DNA of 55,822 nucleotides from Caballeronia zhejiangensis (lineage in GTDB: Bacteria > Pseudomonadota > Gammaproteobacteria > Burkholderiales > Burkholderiaceae). Location: assembly GCF_000698575.1 (NCBI RefSeq), contig NZ_JFHD01000042.1:1-55822 (forward strand). Reading direction: 5' to 3'. A model generated the notes under the pieces. The model was not told the DNA's origin. It worked only from the letters and a program-made list of their open reading frames with translations, and ran no database searches. Shown in pieces: positions 1 through 7,989 of the stretch. Made by a program: the position numbers and the translations under genes. How positions within the stretch are numbered: position 1 is the first letter of the stretch; every line of letters begins with the position of its first letter.

Positions 1-803
1 TGCTCGCGCATGCGCCTGCGCACCTCGATCGATGCGGCGCGCGTGCGTTTCGCATCGGCGGAAGCGAGCCGGTTCGACAGATCGCGCGGACCGTTGCGCG
101 CATCCTTCACCGCCGCCGCGAGCGATGCCTTCACGCGCTCGATGTCGGCGGAAGAGGGCGCGTCGGCGTCGACGCCTTCGATCAGCTCGTGCAGCAAGCC
201 GAGCTTCGCGTAGGCGCTCATCTTGTACGACATCGGCAGGACCGCGTCGCCGAGCGCGTCGAGGCTTTCGACGCTGCGCCGCGTAACGCGCGCCGCAGCT
301 TCCTTGCCCATCGCGTGGACGGCCGTGCCGGGCGCGTCGAGCGCGACGATGCGATTCGCCTGATAGCCGTGCGCGAGATACGCGCCCGACATCGCCGGTC
401 CGACGATCAGCGCGATCACCGGATGGCCCGCGAGCCGCGCGCTCGCGTAGGCATCGACGGCGGCGGCGCACGCGAGATGAATGCCGAGCAGTTCTTCGCG
501 ACGTCCGTACGCCTGGCTCTTCACATCGACGACGGCGACGATGGCGCGCTTCACCCCGGCATCGCGATCGGCGTCGATCGTTTCGCGCACGGCGCGTGCG
601 AGCAGCCAGCCCTGTTCGAGGCCGACGACGTTATCGGTCGCGCGCGGAAAGCGGTTCTGCGGATCGGGCACGACGGCAAAGAAGCTCGCGCGTTCGCCAT
701 CGAGAGCGCCTTCGCGCACGCGGATCGGCCCGCGCTCCGATTGCGTCGACGCAGAAGTCAGCGCGTCGAGCCAGCGCTCGCCGCGGGAAAGTGTGTCGGT
801 CAT
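1..803 (-). CDS. mdcE: Malonate decarboxylase gamma subunit (partial, 3' end outside window)
   Basis: Read leftwards from the ATG at 803, this ORF is open to the window edge (267 codons seen) and starts MTDTLSRGERWLDALTSAS. It resembles a carboxyltransferase (crotonase-fold) subunit: the segment around residues 130-150 (IVGPAMSGAYLAHGYQANRI) is the glycine-rich oxyanion region typical of MdcE. MdcD and MdcE together decarboxylate malonyl on the acyl carrier protein MdcC to acetyl in the cytoplasm. The start overlaps the mdcD stop (ATGA), so the two subunits are translationally coupled. The C-terminus and any following mdcG/mdcH genes lie beyond the window. Confidence 0.9.
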   Translation of the reverse strand, partial: MTDTLSRGERWLDALTSASTQSERGPIRVREGALDGERASFFAVVPDPQNRFPRATDNVVGLEQGWLLARAVRETIDADRDAGVKRAIVAVVDVKSQAYGRREELLGIHLACAAAVDAYASARLAGHPVIALIVGPAMSGAYLAHGYQANRIVALDAPGTAVHAMGKEAAARVTRRSVESLDALGDAVLPMSYKMSAYAKLGLLHELIEGVDADAPSSADIERVKASLAAAVKDARNGPRDLSNRLASADAKRTRAASIEVRRRMRE

Positions 804-1642
804 GATGCGCCCCACAGTTTGCGCAAGGTGTCGGGATCGATGACGTCGGGGTTCACGTCGGCAAGCCGCGCGATGAAGCCATCCACGTTCTCCGTGCGAT
901 GCCGCGGCGGCACGCCGCGCCTGAACGCCGCGAGCACGGCGTCGCGCACCTGCTCGGTATCGTCTTCGACGAGCGTGTCCGCAAGACCGACCGCGACGCG
1001 TTCCTCGCCGCCGATCATCGACCAGATGAGGCGCCGGTCGCCCGAATCGAGTTCCTCGATGCCCGCTTCCTGCTCGATCACTTCCGGCCCGTTCATGCCG
1101 AGGCGCGCCTGCCGCGTCATCACCAGCTCGGTACAGAGCGCGGCCGCGAGCGACATGCCGCCGAAGCAGCCGACCATCCCGCCGATCACCCCGACGACAG
1201 GCACATGAGCCCGCAGCGCGACGATCGCCGCCTGAATTTCGGCGATGGCCGCGAGCCCGAGATTCGCTTCCTGCAGACGCACGCCGCCGGTTTCGAACAG
1301 CACGACGGGACGGATCGCGCGCCCGGCTTCGAATTCGCTCAAGGCCATTTCGAGCGCGGCGGCGATCTTCGCGCCGGATACTTCGCCGATGCTGCCGCCC
1401 TGAAACGCCGGCTCGATCGCGGCGATCACCGCCGGTTCGCCGCCGAGCATGCCGCGTGCGATGACCGCGCCGTCATCCGCCTGGCAGACGATGTTCTGCA
1501 TCGCGAGCCACGGCGATTCGATGCGGTCGAACGGGCCGAGCAGTTCGCGGAACGTGCCTTGGTCGAGCAGCGCGTGCGCGCGTTCGCGCGCCGTCATTTC
1601 GATGAAGCTGTGCCGCGCGAGAAACGTGTCGTGCGCGTTCAT
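800..1642 (-). CDS. mdcD: Malonate decarboxylase beta subunit
   Basis: This 280-residue protein is full length for MdcD (biotin-independent malonate decarboxylase, beta subunit). It is a carboxyltransferase-family protein related to AccD. Glycine-rich segments at about residues 79-92 (FQGGSIGEVSGAKI) and 153-163 (GVIGGMVGCFG) would form the acyl-CoA/ACP and oxyanion sites. With MdcE it decarboxylates malonyl-S-MdcC to acetyl-S-MdcC. It overlaps mdcC upstream (start in the last codons of mdcC) and mdcE downstream by 4 bp, as expected in a tightly coupled operon. Confidence 0.93.
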   Translation of the reverse strand: MNAHDTFLARHSFIEMTARERAHALLDQGTFRELLGPFDRIESPWLAMQNIVCQADDGAVIARGMLGGEPAVIAAIEPAFQGGSIGEVSGAKIAAALEMALSEFEAGRAIRPVVLFETGGVRLQEANLGLAAIAEIQAAIVALRAHVPVVGVIGGMVGCFGGMSLAAALCTELVMTRQARLGMNGPEVIEQEAGIEELDSGDRRLIWSMIGGEERVAVGLADTLVEDDTEQVRDAVLAAFRRGVPPRHRTENVDGFIARLADVNPDVIDPDTLRKLWGAS

Positions 1643-1947
1643 GGCGTGTCTCCTTCGCTTTCGCTTGCTTCGACGGCTTCGTTGAGTCGCAGCATGACGA
1701 CGCCGGGCGTCGCGCCGAAATCGTTCAGTTCGATTTTCGCCGCGCCGTCGTAGCGCTGGAAGAAGCGGTCGAGCACGCTTTTCCAGACATGGCCGTAGCC
1801 ATCGACGCTCGTGCGGATCACCACTTCCGCGTTCGCACTTTGTGACGGCGAAAGCAGCACTTCGAGATCGCCCGAGCCGACGACGCCCACGTGCGCGCGG
1901 CGCGTGACGGGCCGTTTGGCCGGATATTCGTATCGCATGTTTTCCAT
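1639..1947 (-). CDS. mdcC: Malonate decarboxylase acyl carrier protein (delta subunit)
   Basis: A 102-residue protein matching the length of MdcC, the acyl carrier of biotin-independent malonate decarboxylase. The motif VGVVGSGDLEVLL contains Ser25, the position where MdcG attaches the 2'-(5''-phosphoribosyl)-3'-dephospho-CoA prosthetic group, which MdcB synthesises. The malonyl and acetyl groups are carried as thioesters on this cofactor. Position between mdcB and mdcD agrees with the Pseudomonas/Acinetobacter-type order mdcA-B-C-D-E. The start is the first Met (MENMRYEYP); a second Met three codons on is also possible. Confidence 0.92.
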   Translation of the reverse strand: MENMRYEYPAKRPVTRRAHVGVVGSGDLEVLLSPSQSANAEVVIRTSVDGYGHVWKSVLDRFFQRYDGAAKIELNDFGATPGVVMLRLNEAVEASESEGDTP

Positions 1948-1960
1948 CGTTCGTTCCTCT

Positions 1961-2818
1961 TCAGGGCAAGCGCCTGAGACTGTCGAGAAAGAGTGTCGCC
2001 GCGAGCAGGTCGGCCGCGCCGCCGGGCGATGCGTTCAGCTTCATCAGTTCTTCGTGAAGCGCCTCGAGCGCGCGACGGCCCGCGACGCTCGCCGCTCCGC
2101 CGCAAGCGATCACATCGCGCGCGCCGCGATGCGCTGCTTCGAGCGCGGGCATTCCGCCGCGATGCAGAAGACACGTATCGTCGAGCGACGCGATGATCGC
2201 GACGAGCGCATCGAGCCGCGCGTCGGATTCGGCGAGTCCGCTTGCGCGCGCGGCGTCCAGCGCGGGCAGGCCGACGAGCCGCGCATGCGGAAAACCATCG
2301 CGCGCTTCGCCGCGTGCGCCCGCCACGCGATAGCGTTCGCTGACGCGCGCACCGTGGCTCTTCGTTGCCGTTAGCGGCGCGTAGCGATCGTCGAAACGGG
2401 CGATCTTCGCCGCCGAGAAGCAGATCGCGCCGCTGTCGTCGGGCGCGTGCATCGCCGCGCCCGCGCACAGCAAACCGATGATCCAGATCGCGCCGCGATG
2501 CGCGTTGCTGCCATCGGTTGCGCGCATCATCGCGGATTCGCCTTCGCGGCCGATGCGCGCCAGTTGCTCGCGCAAGATCTGCGACGGCTCCGCGTGCGAC
2601 GCCGCGCGCGCGATCGCGAGAAACGTCGGATGCAGGGCGCGAGCGGAACGCAGCATCGTGTCCAGATCGAGATCGCGATGCGCGCCGCTGCCGCGTTCAT
2701 CGACGAGCGCCGGCTTCGGCGTGAGACGCGCCTCGGCGATCAGCGCATCGACGGCGCATTGCGCGATGAGCGACGGCGACGCGACCGCGCGCGCAAGATC
2801 GCGAAGAGCCGGCTTCAT
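1961..2818 (-). CDS. mdcB: Triphosphoribosyl-dephospho-CoA synthase
   Basis: A 285-residue CitG/MdcB-family protein that makes 2'-(5''-triphosphoribosyl)-3'-dephospho-CoA from ATP and dephospho-CoA, the precursor of the MdcC prosthetic group. I see the family features near the N-terminus (LTPKPALVDERGSGAHRDLD, about residues 32-51) and a mid-protein segment NAHRGAIW. The ATG at 2816-2818 overlaps the mdcA TGA (TGATG), giving translational coupling, and this fixes the start although the frame stays open further upstream. It sits directly between mdcA and mdcC. Confidence 0.9.
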   Translation of the reverse strand: MKPALRDLARAVASPSLIAQCAVDALIAEARLTPKPALVDERGSGAHRDLDLDTMLRSARALHPTFLAIARAASHAEPSQILREQLARIGREGESAMMRATDGSNAHRGAIWIIGLLCAGAAMHAPDDSGAICFSAAKIARFDDRYAPLTATKSHGARVSERYRVAGARGEARDGFPHARLVGLPALDAARASGLAESDARLDALVAIIASLDDTCLLHRGGMPALEAAHRGARDVIACGGAASVAGRRALEALHEELMKLNASPGGAADLLAATLFLDSLRRLP

Positions 2819-4479
2819 CACCAGCTCCGGAAGCGCGCGGGCGGCGCGTACAAGCCGCCCGACCACGCGACGAGATCGTCGATGCTGCGCGCCGCGAGCA
2901 GCGAGCGCTTGGCTTCGCCGCGCCGCACGCCCAGATCTTCCGGATACGCGACGATGCCGCGCCGTCTCAATTCCGCCGTCTTCGCGGGATCGGCGCGCAT
3001 GCCGATCGGCGTCACGCCCGCGACCGCCGCGAGCGCGGCGCGGCGCTCGTCGACGCCTTCTGCCGCGTGCAGATACGCGATGCCTTCTTCCGTCACGACG
3101 TGCGTGACATCGTCGCCGTAGATCATCACGGGCGCGATCGGCATGCCGCTTTTCTCGCCGACGGCAATCGCGTCGAGCGCATCGACGATGGTCGGCTCGC
3201 CGCCTTTCTTGTACGTCTCGGCCGTCTGCACGACGAGCTTGTGCCCGCGCGCGATCTTCGGATTCGGGCCGTCGTCCTTCAGGAGCTTCAGCCACGCTTC
3301 GCTCGAATGACGCCGGCCGCGCGGATCGTGTCCCATGTTCGGCGCGCCGCCGAAGCCCGCGAGCCGCCCGAGCGTGACCGTCGACGAATTCGCGTCGGCG
3401 TCCATCTGCAAGGTCGAGCCGATGAAGAGATCGACACCGTATTGCCCCGCGAGCTGGCAGAACACGCGATTCGAGCGCAGGCTGCCGTCGCGGCCGGTGA
3501 AGAACACATCGGAGCGCGCCGCGATGTAGTCCTCCATGCCGACTTCGCTGCCGAAGCAATGCACGCTGTCCACCCAGCCGGATTCGATCGCGGGAATCAG
3601 CGTCGGATGCGGATTGAGCGCCCAGTTCGTGCAGATCTTTCCTTTGAGGCCGAGCTTCTCGCCGTATGTCGGCAACAGCAGTTCGATCGCGGCCGTATCG
3701 AAGCCGATGCCGTGATTGAGCGCCTTGACGCCATAGCGCTCGTAGATGCCGCGGATCGTCATCATCGCCATGAGAATCTGCAATTCGCCGATGTGACGCG
3801 GATCGCGCGTGAAAAGCGGCTCCACGGCGAACGGACGATCGGCCTCGACGACGACATCGACCCACGAGCCGGGAATATCGACGCGCGGCAGTTCGTCGAC
3901 GATTTCGTTCACCTGCGCGACCACGATGCCATGCCGGAACGCGGTGGCTTCGACGATCGTCGGCGTGTCCTCGGTGTTGGCGCCCGTGTACAGATTCCCG
4001 TGCCGGTCTGCCTGCACCGCGCACACGAGCGCGACCTGCGGCGTCAAGTCGATGAACATGCGCGCATACAGTTCGATGTACGTATAGATCGCGCCGATCT
4101 CCAGCATGCCGTCTTCGAGCAGTTGCGCGACGCGCAGGCTTTGCGGCCCGGCGAACGCGAAATCGACCTTGTGCGCGATGCCTTGCTCGAAGAGCGCGAG
4201 ATGCTCGGGACGGCTGATGCTCGAGATCAGCAGATGGATGTCGTGAACGCGATCCGGATCGAGCTTCGCGAATGCGCGCGAGAGAAAGTCCGCCTGCTTC
4301 TGATTGTTGCCTTCGAGCGCGACACGGTCGCCGGTGACGATGAGCGCACTCAACGCATCGACGATGTGCGCGGCATCGAGCACGGAGCCGTTCATCCACG
4401 GCTTGATCAGCTTAAGACGCCGCGCTTTTTCCTGCGCGCGCGTGTTCCAGTTGCGGGTTTCAGCGATGACGTCGTTCAT
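2818..4479 (-). CDS. mdcA: Malonate decarboxylase alpha subunit (acetyl-S-ACP:malonate ACP transferase)
   Basis: A 553-residue protein of full MdcA length, starting MNDVIAETRNWNTR. MdcA exchanges the acetyl group on MdcC for malonate, releasing acetate and generating malonyl-S-MdcC for decarboxylation. It belongs to the CoA-transferase-like fold; residues about 150-165 (LVCAVQADRHGNLYTGANTE) and the GSTLQMDADANSSTVTLGRLAGFGGAPNMGHDPRG region are characteristic. Its ATG overlaps the stop codon of the upstream GntR gene (ATGA), so regulator and enzyme are on one transcript. Confidence 0.94.
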   Translation of the reverse strand: MNDVIAETRNWNTRAQEKARRLKLIKPWMNGSVLDAAHIVDALSALIVTGDRVALEGNNQKQADFLSRAFAKLDPDRVHDIHLLISSISRPEHLALFEQGIAHKVDFAFAGPQSLRVAQLLEDGMLEIGAIYTYIELYARMFIDLTPQVALVCAVQADRHGNLYTGANTEDTPTIVEATAFRHGIVVAQVNEIVDELPRVDIPGSWVDVVVEADRPFAVEPLFTRDPRHIGELQILMAMMTIRGIYERYGVKALNHGIGFDTAAIELLLPTYGEKLGLKGKICTNWALNPHPTLIPAIESGWVDSVHCFGSEVGMEDYIAARSDVFFTGRDGSLRSNRVFCQLAGQYGVDLFIGSTLQMDADANSSTVTLGRLAGFGGAPNMGHDPRGRRHSSEAWLKLLKDDGPNPKIARGHKLVVQTAETYKKGGEPTIVDALDAIAVGEKSGMPIAPVMIYGDDVTHVVTEEGIAYLHAAEGVDERRAALAAVAGVTPIGMRADPAKTAELRRRGIVAYPEDLGVRRGEAKRSLLAARSIDDLVAWSGGLYAPPARFRSW

Positions 4480-5249
4480 TGGTCGGCCTTGACGGAATTC
4501 GATCGGGAAGATGCGCGGCGTTTCTTCTTCTTGACGTGGCTCGAGTGCGCGAGCGCCTGGGCATCGGCGAGAAAGCGGTAGAGCAGTTCGCCCGTCGCGA
4601 GCAGATGGCGCGCGACGAGCGTCTGCGCCTGTTCGATATCGCGCGCGGCGAGGGCATCGAAGATCGCGCGGTGCTCGGCATCGGATGAATCCTTGTGGAT
4701 CGGCAGACCGAGCTTCAGCCGCAAATAGCGTTCGCCGCGCCGATGCATCTGGCCGATCAGCTCCATCAGCCGAGGACGGTCGGCGGGCGCGTAGAGCGCC
4801 ATGTGGAACTGCTCGTTGCGCACGACGTAGAGCGTCGGATCGGGCTCGTTCTCGGCGGCTTCGAGCAGGCGTTTCGCGTCGGCAAGCGTTTCGGGCGTGT
4901 GATGCGCGATCGCAATGCCGATCGCGAGACTTTCGAGCGATGCGCGAATCTCGTAGATCTCGCGCGCCTCGTCGGCCGATTGCAGACTGACGGCCGCGCC
5001 GCGATTCGGCTCGATTGTCACCCAGCCTTCGCTTTCGAGCTGGCGGAACGCTTCTCGCACCGGAATGGCGCTGACCGAAAACTGCCGGGCGATCGCGTCC
5101 TGCCGCAGCGGCTCGCCCGGCAACAGCGAGCCATCGACGATGGCGGCGCGCAGCGCATCCGCGATGAAGCGCGACGTGCTCTGGCGCGGTTCGAACTGCG
5201 CGTCGCGAAATGAGGCCGGAGTCGATCCGGCTGAGAGATCTGTCGGCAT
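4476..5249 (-). CDS. GntR-family (FadR/FCD type) regulator of the malonate operon
   Basis: Start chosen at MPTDLSAGS (257 residues); the frame is open further upstream but that would run through the AT-rich promoter. Residues 24-90 form a winged helix (IARQFSVSAIPVREAFRQLE is the recognition region). Residues 95-230 form an FCD ligand-binding domain, with candidate metal-binding His149, His193 and His215. A basic tail follows (HVKKKKRR, from residue 238). It is the first gene of the mdc operon, joined to mdcA by a 4-bp overlap, and divergent from an MFS transporter. Many mdc loci use a LysR regulator; GntR control is known for malonate catabolism in rhizobia (MatR). Autoregulation and malonate sensing are inferred. 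Confidence 0.87.
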   Translation of the reverse strand: MPTDLSAGSTPASFRDAQFEPRQSTSRFIADALRAAIVDGSLLPGEPLRQDAIARQFSVSAIPVREAFRQLESEGWVTIEPNRGAAVSLQSADEAREIYEIRASLESLAIGIAIAHHTPETLADAKRLLEAAENEPDPTLYVVRNEQFHMALYAPADRPRLMELIGQMHRRGERYLRLKLGLPIHKDSSDAEHRAIFDALAARDIEQAQTLVARHLLATGELLYRFLADAQALAHSSHVKKKKRRASSRSNSVKADQ

Positions 5250-5269
5250 GGCTAGGTGAAAGTGCGGAC

Positions 5270-5297
5270 TTGTCGTGTGTCGATGTTCAAATATTAT
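5270..5297 (+). promoter_or_regulatory. Predicted sigma70 promoter and AT-rich operator zone of the divergent GntR/MFS pair
   Basis: TTGTCG at 5270-5275 and TATTAT at 5292-5297 are separated by 16 bp and point toward the MFS gene. The run 5289-5306 (ATATTATATATAAAA) is strikingly AT-rich in otherwise GC-rich DNA. On the other strand it contains a TATAAT that could serve the regulator gene, though no good -35 was found there. FCD-type regulators commonly bind in such divergent spacers; the exact operator is not resolved here. Confidence 0.45.
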
Positions 5298-5391
5298 ATA
5301 TAAAAACGCACACGGTACTTCGGTGCTTTCCCTAGACGCCATAACAAACATTTTTAACCGGCGCGTCGCTAATTCCTTTGGAGACATGGCC

Positions 5392-6705
5392 ATGCCCAGC
5401 ACGCTGGATCGACAGATAAGCGCCACGCGCGCCACGAAGACACCGCTCAACCGGTCGCAGATCACCGGTTTCTGGGGTGCGTGGGCCGGCTGGACGCTCG
5501 ACGGAATGGATTCGTTCATCTACGCGCTCGTGCTCGCGCCGGCGCTCACCGAATTGCTGCCGCGTTCGGGCTATGAGGCGACGCCGGCGAACATCGGGCT
5601 TGCGGGCTCGATTCTGTTCGCGCTCTTTCTCGTCGGATGGGGACTGTCGTTCATCTGGGGACCGCTCGCCGACCGTTTCGGACGCACGAAAGTGCTCGCG
5701 GCGACCATCTTCACGTTCGCGATCTTCACCGGCCTCGCGGCGACCGCGAATAACGTGTGGGAGCTCGGCTTCTATCGGTTTTGCGCGGGCGTGGGGATCG
5801 GCGGTGAATGGGCGCTCGCGGGCACGTATGTCGCGGAAGCGTGGCCGGAAGATCGCCGGAAGATGGGCGCGGGTTATCTGCAGACCGGCTACTACGCGGG
5901 CTTCTTCCTCGCCGCCGCGCTCAATTACACGATCGGCGCGACGTTCGGCTGGCGCGCGATGTTTCTCGTCGGCCTGTTTCCGGTCGTCGTGTCGATCATG
6001 GTGCTCCTGCGCGTGAAGGAAACCGACAAGTGGGAACGCGCCGAAACCGCTCATCCGCACGTCAAGCACGAGAGTTCGCTGAAGGCGATCTTCAATGCGC
6101 AATATCGCAAGCGGACGATCGTCGCGGCCGTGCTGCTGACGGTGGCGATCATCGGCTTGTGGGCGGGCGCGGTGTATGAACCGTCGGCGGTCGTTCAGCT
6201 CGCGACGAAGGCGGGCATGGACAAGCACGATGCCGCGCGCATGGCGTCGATCGCGACGGGGTTGCTTTCGATCGGCACGATCGTCGGCTGTCTCGCGCTG
6301 CCGCCGATGGCCGAAAAGATCGGCCGCAGAAAGACGCTCGCGGTGTATTTCGTCGGCATGGCAGCGTCGATCGCGCTCGCGTTCGGCTGGGCGTTCTATC
6401 TGCCGAACGGGCTGGTGCCGTTCATCGCGCTGCTCGTCGTGCTGGGCTTTTTCGGCGGCAACTTCGCGCTCTTCTCGCTGTGGCTGCCCGAGCAGTTCGA
6501 AACCCGCGTGCGTGCGACGGCCTTCGCGTTCTGCACGTCGGTCGGGCGCTTCTTCGGCGCGATCGTGAACTTCGGCATCGGCGCGATGGTGCTCAACATG
6601 AAGACGCTCGGCGTGCCGATTGCCATTACCGCGATTGCGTTTCTCATCGGTCTCGCGGTGATCCCGCTCGCGCCGGAAACGAAAGGCCAGGAACTGCCGA
6701 ACTGA
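5392..6705 (+). CDS. MFS transporter, candidate malonate/dicarboxylate importer
   Basis: A 437-residue major facilitator superfamily protein with about 12 hydrophobic segments. The loop 2-3 motif reads GPLADRFGRTKVLA, and a related motif MAEKIGRRKTLAVY opens the second half. The conserved GVGIGGEWALAGTYVAE segment is of the sugar/aromatic-acid or sialate:H+ symporter type. Start taken at ATG 5392 because GGAG at 5380-5383 is 8 nt upstream; the ATG at 5386 lies too close. The gene is divergent from the GntR-mdc operon, so malonate uptake is the likely role. It does not resemble the MdcL/MdcM or MatC carriers. The substrate is inferred from context only. Confidence 0.85.
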   Translation: MPSTLDRQISATRATKTPLNRSQITGFWGAWAGWTLDGMDSFIYALVLAPALTELLPRSGYEATPANIGLAGSILFALFLVGWGLSFIWGPLADRFGRTKVLAATIFTFAIFTGLAATANNVWELGFYRFCAGVGIGGEWALAGTYVAEAWPEDRRKMGAGYLQTGYYAGFFLAAALNYTIGATFGWRAMFLVGLFPVVVSIMVLLRVKETDKWERAETAHPHVKHESSLKAIFNAQYRKRTIVAAVLLTVAIIGLWAGAVYEPSAVVQLATKAGMDKHDAARMASIATGLLSIGTIVGCLALPPMAEKIGRRKTLAVYFVGMAASIALAFGWAFYLPNGLVPFIALLVVLGFFGGNFALFSLWLPEQFETRVRATAFAFCTSVGRFFGAIVNFGIGAMVLNMKTLGVPIAITAIAFLIGLAVIPLAPETKGQELPN

Positions 6706-6726
6706 TCTTCGCTGCGCCTCTCACGA

Positions 6727-6761
6727 ACGGCGATCTTCGCGATGCGAGGGCCGCCGTTTTT
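6727..6761 (+). terminator. Probable intrinsic terminator after MFS gene
   Basis: ACGGCG (6727-6732) pairs with CGCCGT (6752-6757) and is followed by a T run. The loop is long (19 nt), so the structure is only moderately convincing. Confidence 0.45.
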
Positions 6762-6893
6762 CCATCTGCACGAGCTTACTTTTCGTAAGTTTTTCCTCGG
6801 TAATAGCAGGTTACGAAGTCGAACACTCGATGCGGCATCCGTCCGATATAGTCCGGTCAACACAACAAACAACCCATCGGGGTGGGGCTTTAC

Positions 6894-7244
6894 ATGAACA
6901 AGGTATCGAAGGCTTCCGTGCTGGCTGGCGCCGTGATGTTCGGCGGTCTGATGGTGTCCGGCGCGGCCAATGCGGGTGTGTCCGTGGGCGTGAACATCGG
7001 GGTGCCCGCGCCCGTGTACGTCGCGCCCGAGCCGGTCTATGCGCCGCCTCCGCCGCCCGTCGTGTACGCGCCGCCTCCGGCGCCGGTCTACGTGCAGCCG
7101 GCCATCGTGGTCGGCTGGCATGGCGATCGTTACTGGGATGGCCGTCGCTACTGGGATCGCGACGATTACTATCGCCACTACGATCATGGCCGCGGCCACG
7201 ATCACGACGGCCATGACCACGGCCGTCACAACGGCTGGCGTTGA
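6894..7244 (+). CDS. Secreted PXPV-repeat protein, copy 1
   Basis: A 116-residue protein starting MNKVSKASVLAGAV, preceded by GGTGGGG at 6881-6887. A signal peptide ends near SGAANAG (about residue 27). The mature part has proline/valine repeats (PAPVYVAPEPVYAPPPPPVV), then a conserved WHGDRYWDGRRYW segment and an Asp/His/Gly-rich tail (DHGRGHDHDGHDHG). This matches the small proteobacterial PXPV-repeat family, whose function I do not know. The His/Asp tail could bind metal. The gene is followed by its own terminator and by a paralogue 265 bp downstream on the same strand. Confidence 0.8.
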   Translation: MNKVSKASVLAGAVMFGGLMVSGAANAGVSVGVNIGVPAPVYVAPEPVYAPPPPPVVYAPPPAPVYVQPAIVVGWHGDRYWDGRRYWDRDDYYRHYDHGRGHDHDGHDHGRHNGWR

Positions 7245-7275
7245 TCGTCCCGCGCCGCCCGGCGTCCGTCGCCGA

Positions 7276-7306
7276 AAGCCACTCGTTCGTCACGGGTGGC
7301 TTTTTT
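7276..7306 (+). terminator. Intrinsic terminator
   Basis: AAGCCAC (7276-7282) pairs with GTGGCTT (7296-7302), followed by a run of six T. It ends the first PXPV gene. Confidence 0.8.
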
Positions 7307-7509
7307 GTTGCCGCTTGAACGTGGAAGGGCGAATTCCCAGTAAAACAACAACGCCGCGAATTCTCACCCGCGCGATGTAACAAAAGGTAAGGTTTCTCCA
7401 GACGTAAAGCGCGAGCAGGCAATAACTTACAAAGCTGAAATATTGCGTCGAAAGGTTTTCGTTATATTTGAGCGCAAGCGAACAAGTACAAAGCGAGGTC
7501 CGGTTGCAT

Positions 7510-7905
7510 ATGAAAAAGAAGTTCTCGGGACGAATCGTGGCCGGTGTGCTGACCATGGCGGCGCTGAGCGCGACGGGCATCGCGCGCGCGGCGGATGTTC
7601 ATGTCGGCGTGAATATCGGCATTCCGGCGCCGGTCTACGTCGCGCCGACGCCGGTCTATGCACCGCCTCCGCCGCCCGTCGTCTACCAGCCCGCGCCGAT
7701 GTACGCGCCGCCGGTCGTCATCGGCTGGCATGGCAGCCGGTACTGGGACGGCCGACGCTATTGGAGCCGCAACGACTACTATCGTCATTACGGGCACGGC
7801 CGTCCGCCGCCTCCGCCGCGCCCGCATGGTCCGCCGCCGGGGCACGGTTACGGACATGGCAACGGGCACGGCAACGGACATGGCGGCCCGCACGGCTATC
7901 GTTGA
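7510..7905 (+). CDS. Secreted PXPV-repeat protein, copy 2
   Basis: A 131-residue protein starting MKKKFSGRIVAGVL, with GAGG at 7495-7498. The signal peptide ends at ATGIARAAD (about residue 28). It then aligns by eye with copy 1: DVHVGVNIGIPAPVYVAPTP versus VSVGVNIGVPAPVYVAPEP, and WHGSRYWDGRRYWSRNDYYRHYGHG. The C-terminus differs: copy 2 has a Pro/Gly/His-rich tail (GHGYGHGNGHGNGHGG) instead of the Asp-rich one. Likely a tandem duplication with diverged tails, each with its own promoter and terminator. Function unknown; periplasmic or extracellular location is predicted from the signal peptide. Confidence 0.8.
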   Translation: MKKKFSGRIVAGVLTMAALSATGIARAADVHVGVNIGIPAPVYVAPTPVYAPPPPPVVYQPAPMYAPPVVIGWHGSRYWDGRRYWSRNDYYRHYGHGRPPPPPRPHGPPPGHGYGHGNGHGNGHGGPHGYR

Positions 7906-7934
7906 GGCAGGGCGCGGTCATCGCGGCAAATAAA

Positions 7935-7965
7935 AAGCGCCGCTCACCTGAAGTGAGCGGCGCTT
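7935..7965. terminator. Bidirectional intrinsic terminator between PXPV copy 2 and fabI
   Basis: A perfect 13-bp stem (AAGCGCCGCTCAC at 7935-7947 with its complement at 7953-7965) and a 5-nt loop. It is flanked by T-rich sequence on the + side and by AAATAAA on the other, so it can serve both convergent genes. Confidence 0.85.
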
Positions 7966-7989
7966 CGTTTTGCAGCTGCGAACGGGCGC

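Noticed and set aside
4476..5519. A 90-residue N-terminal extension of the GntR regulator
   Set aside because: It would cross the AT-rich promoter region and the divergent gene's 5' end; the ATG at 5249 gives the family-length protein.
7020..7090. Proline-codon repeats shared by the two PXPV genes, considered as a recombination repeat
   Set aside because: Similarity is limited to the coding region and follows from paralogy; no long identical direct repeat was seen.
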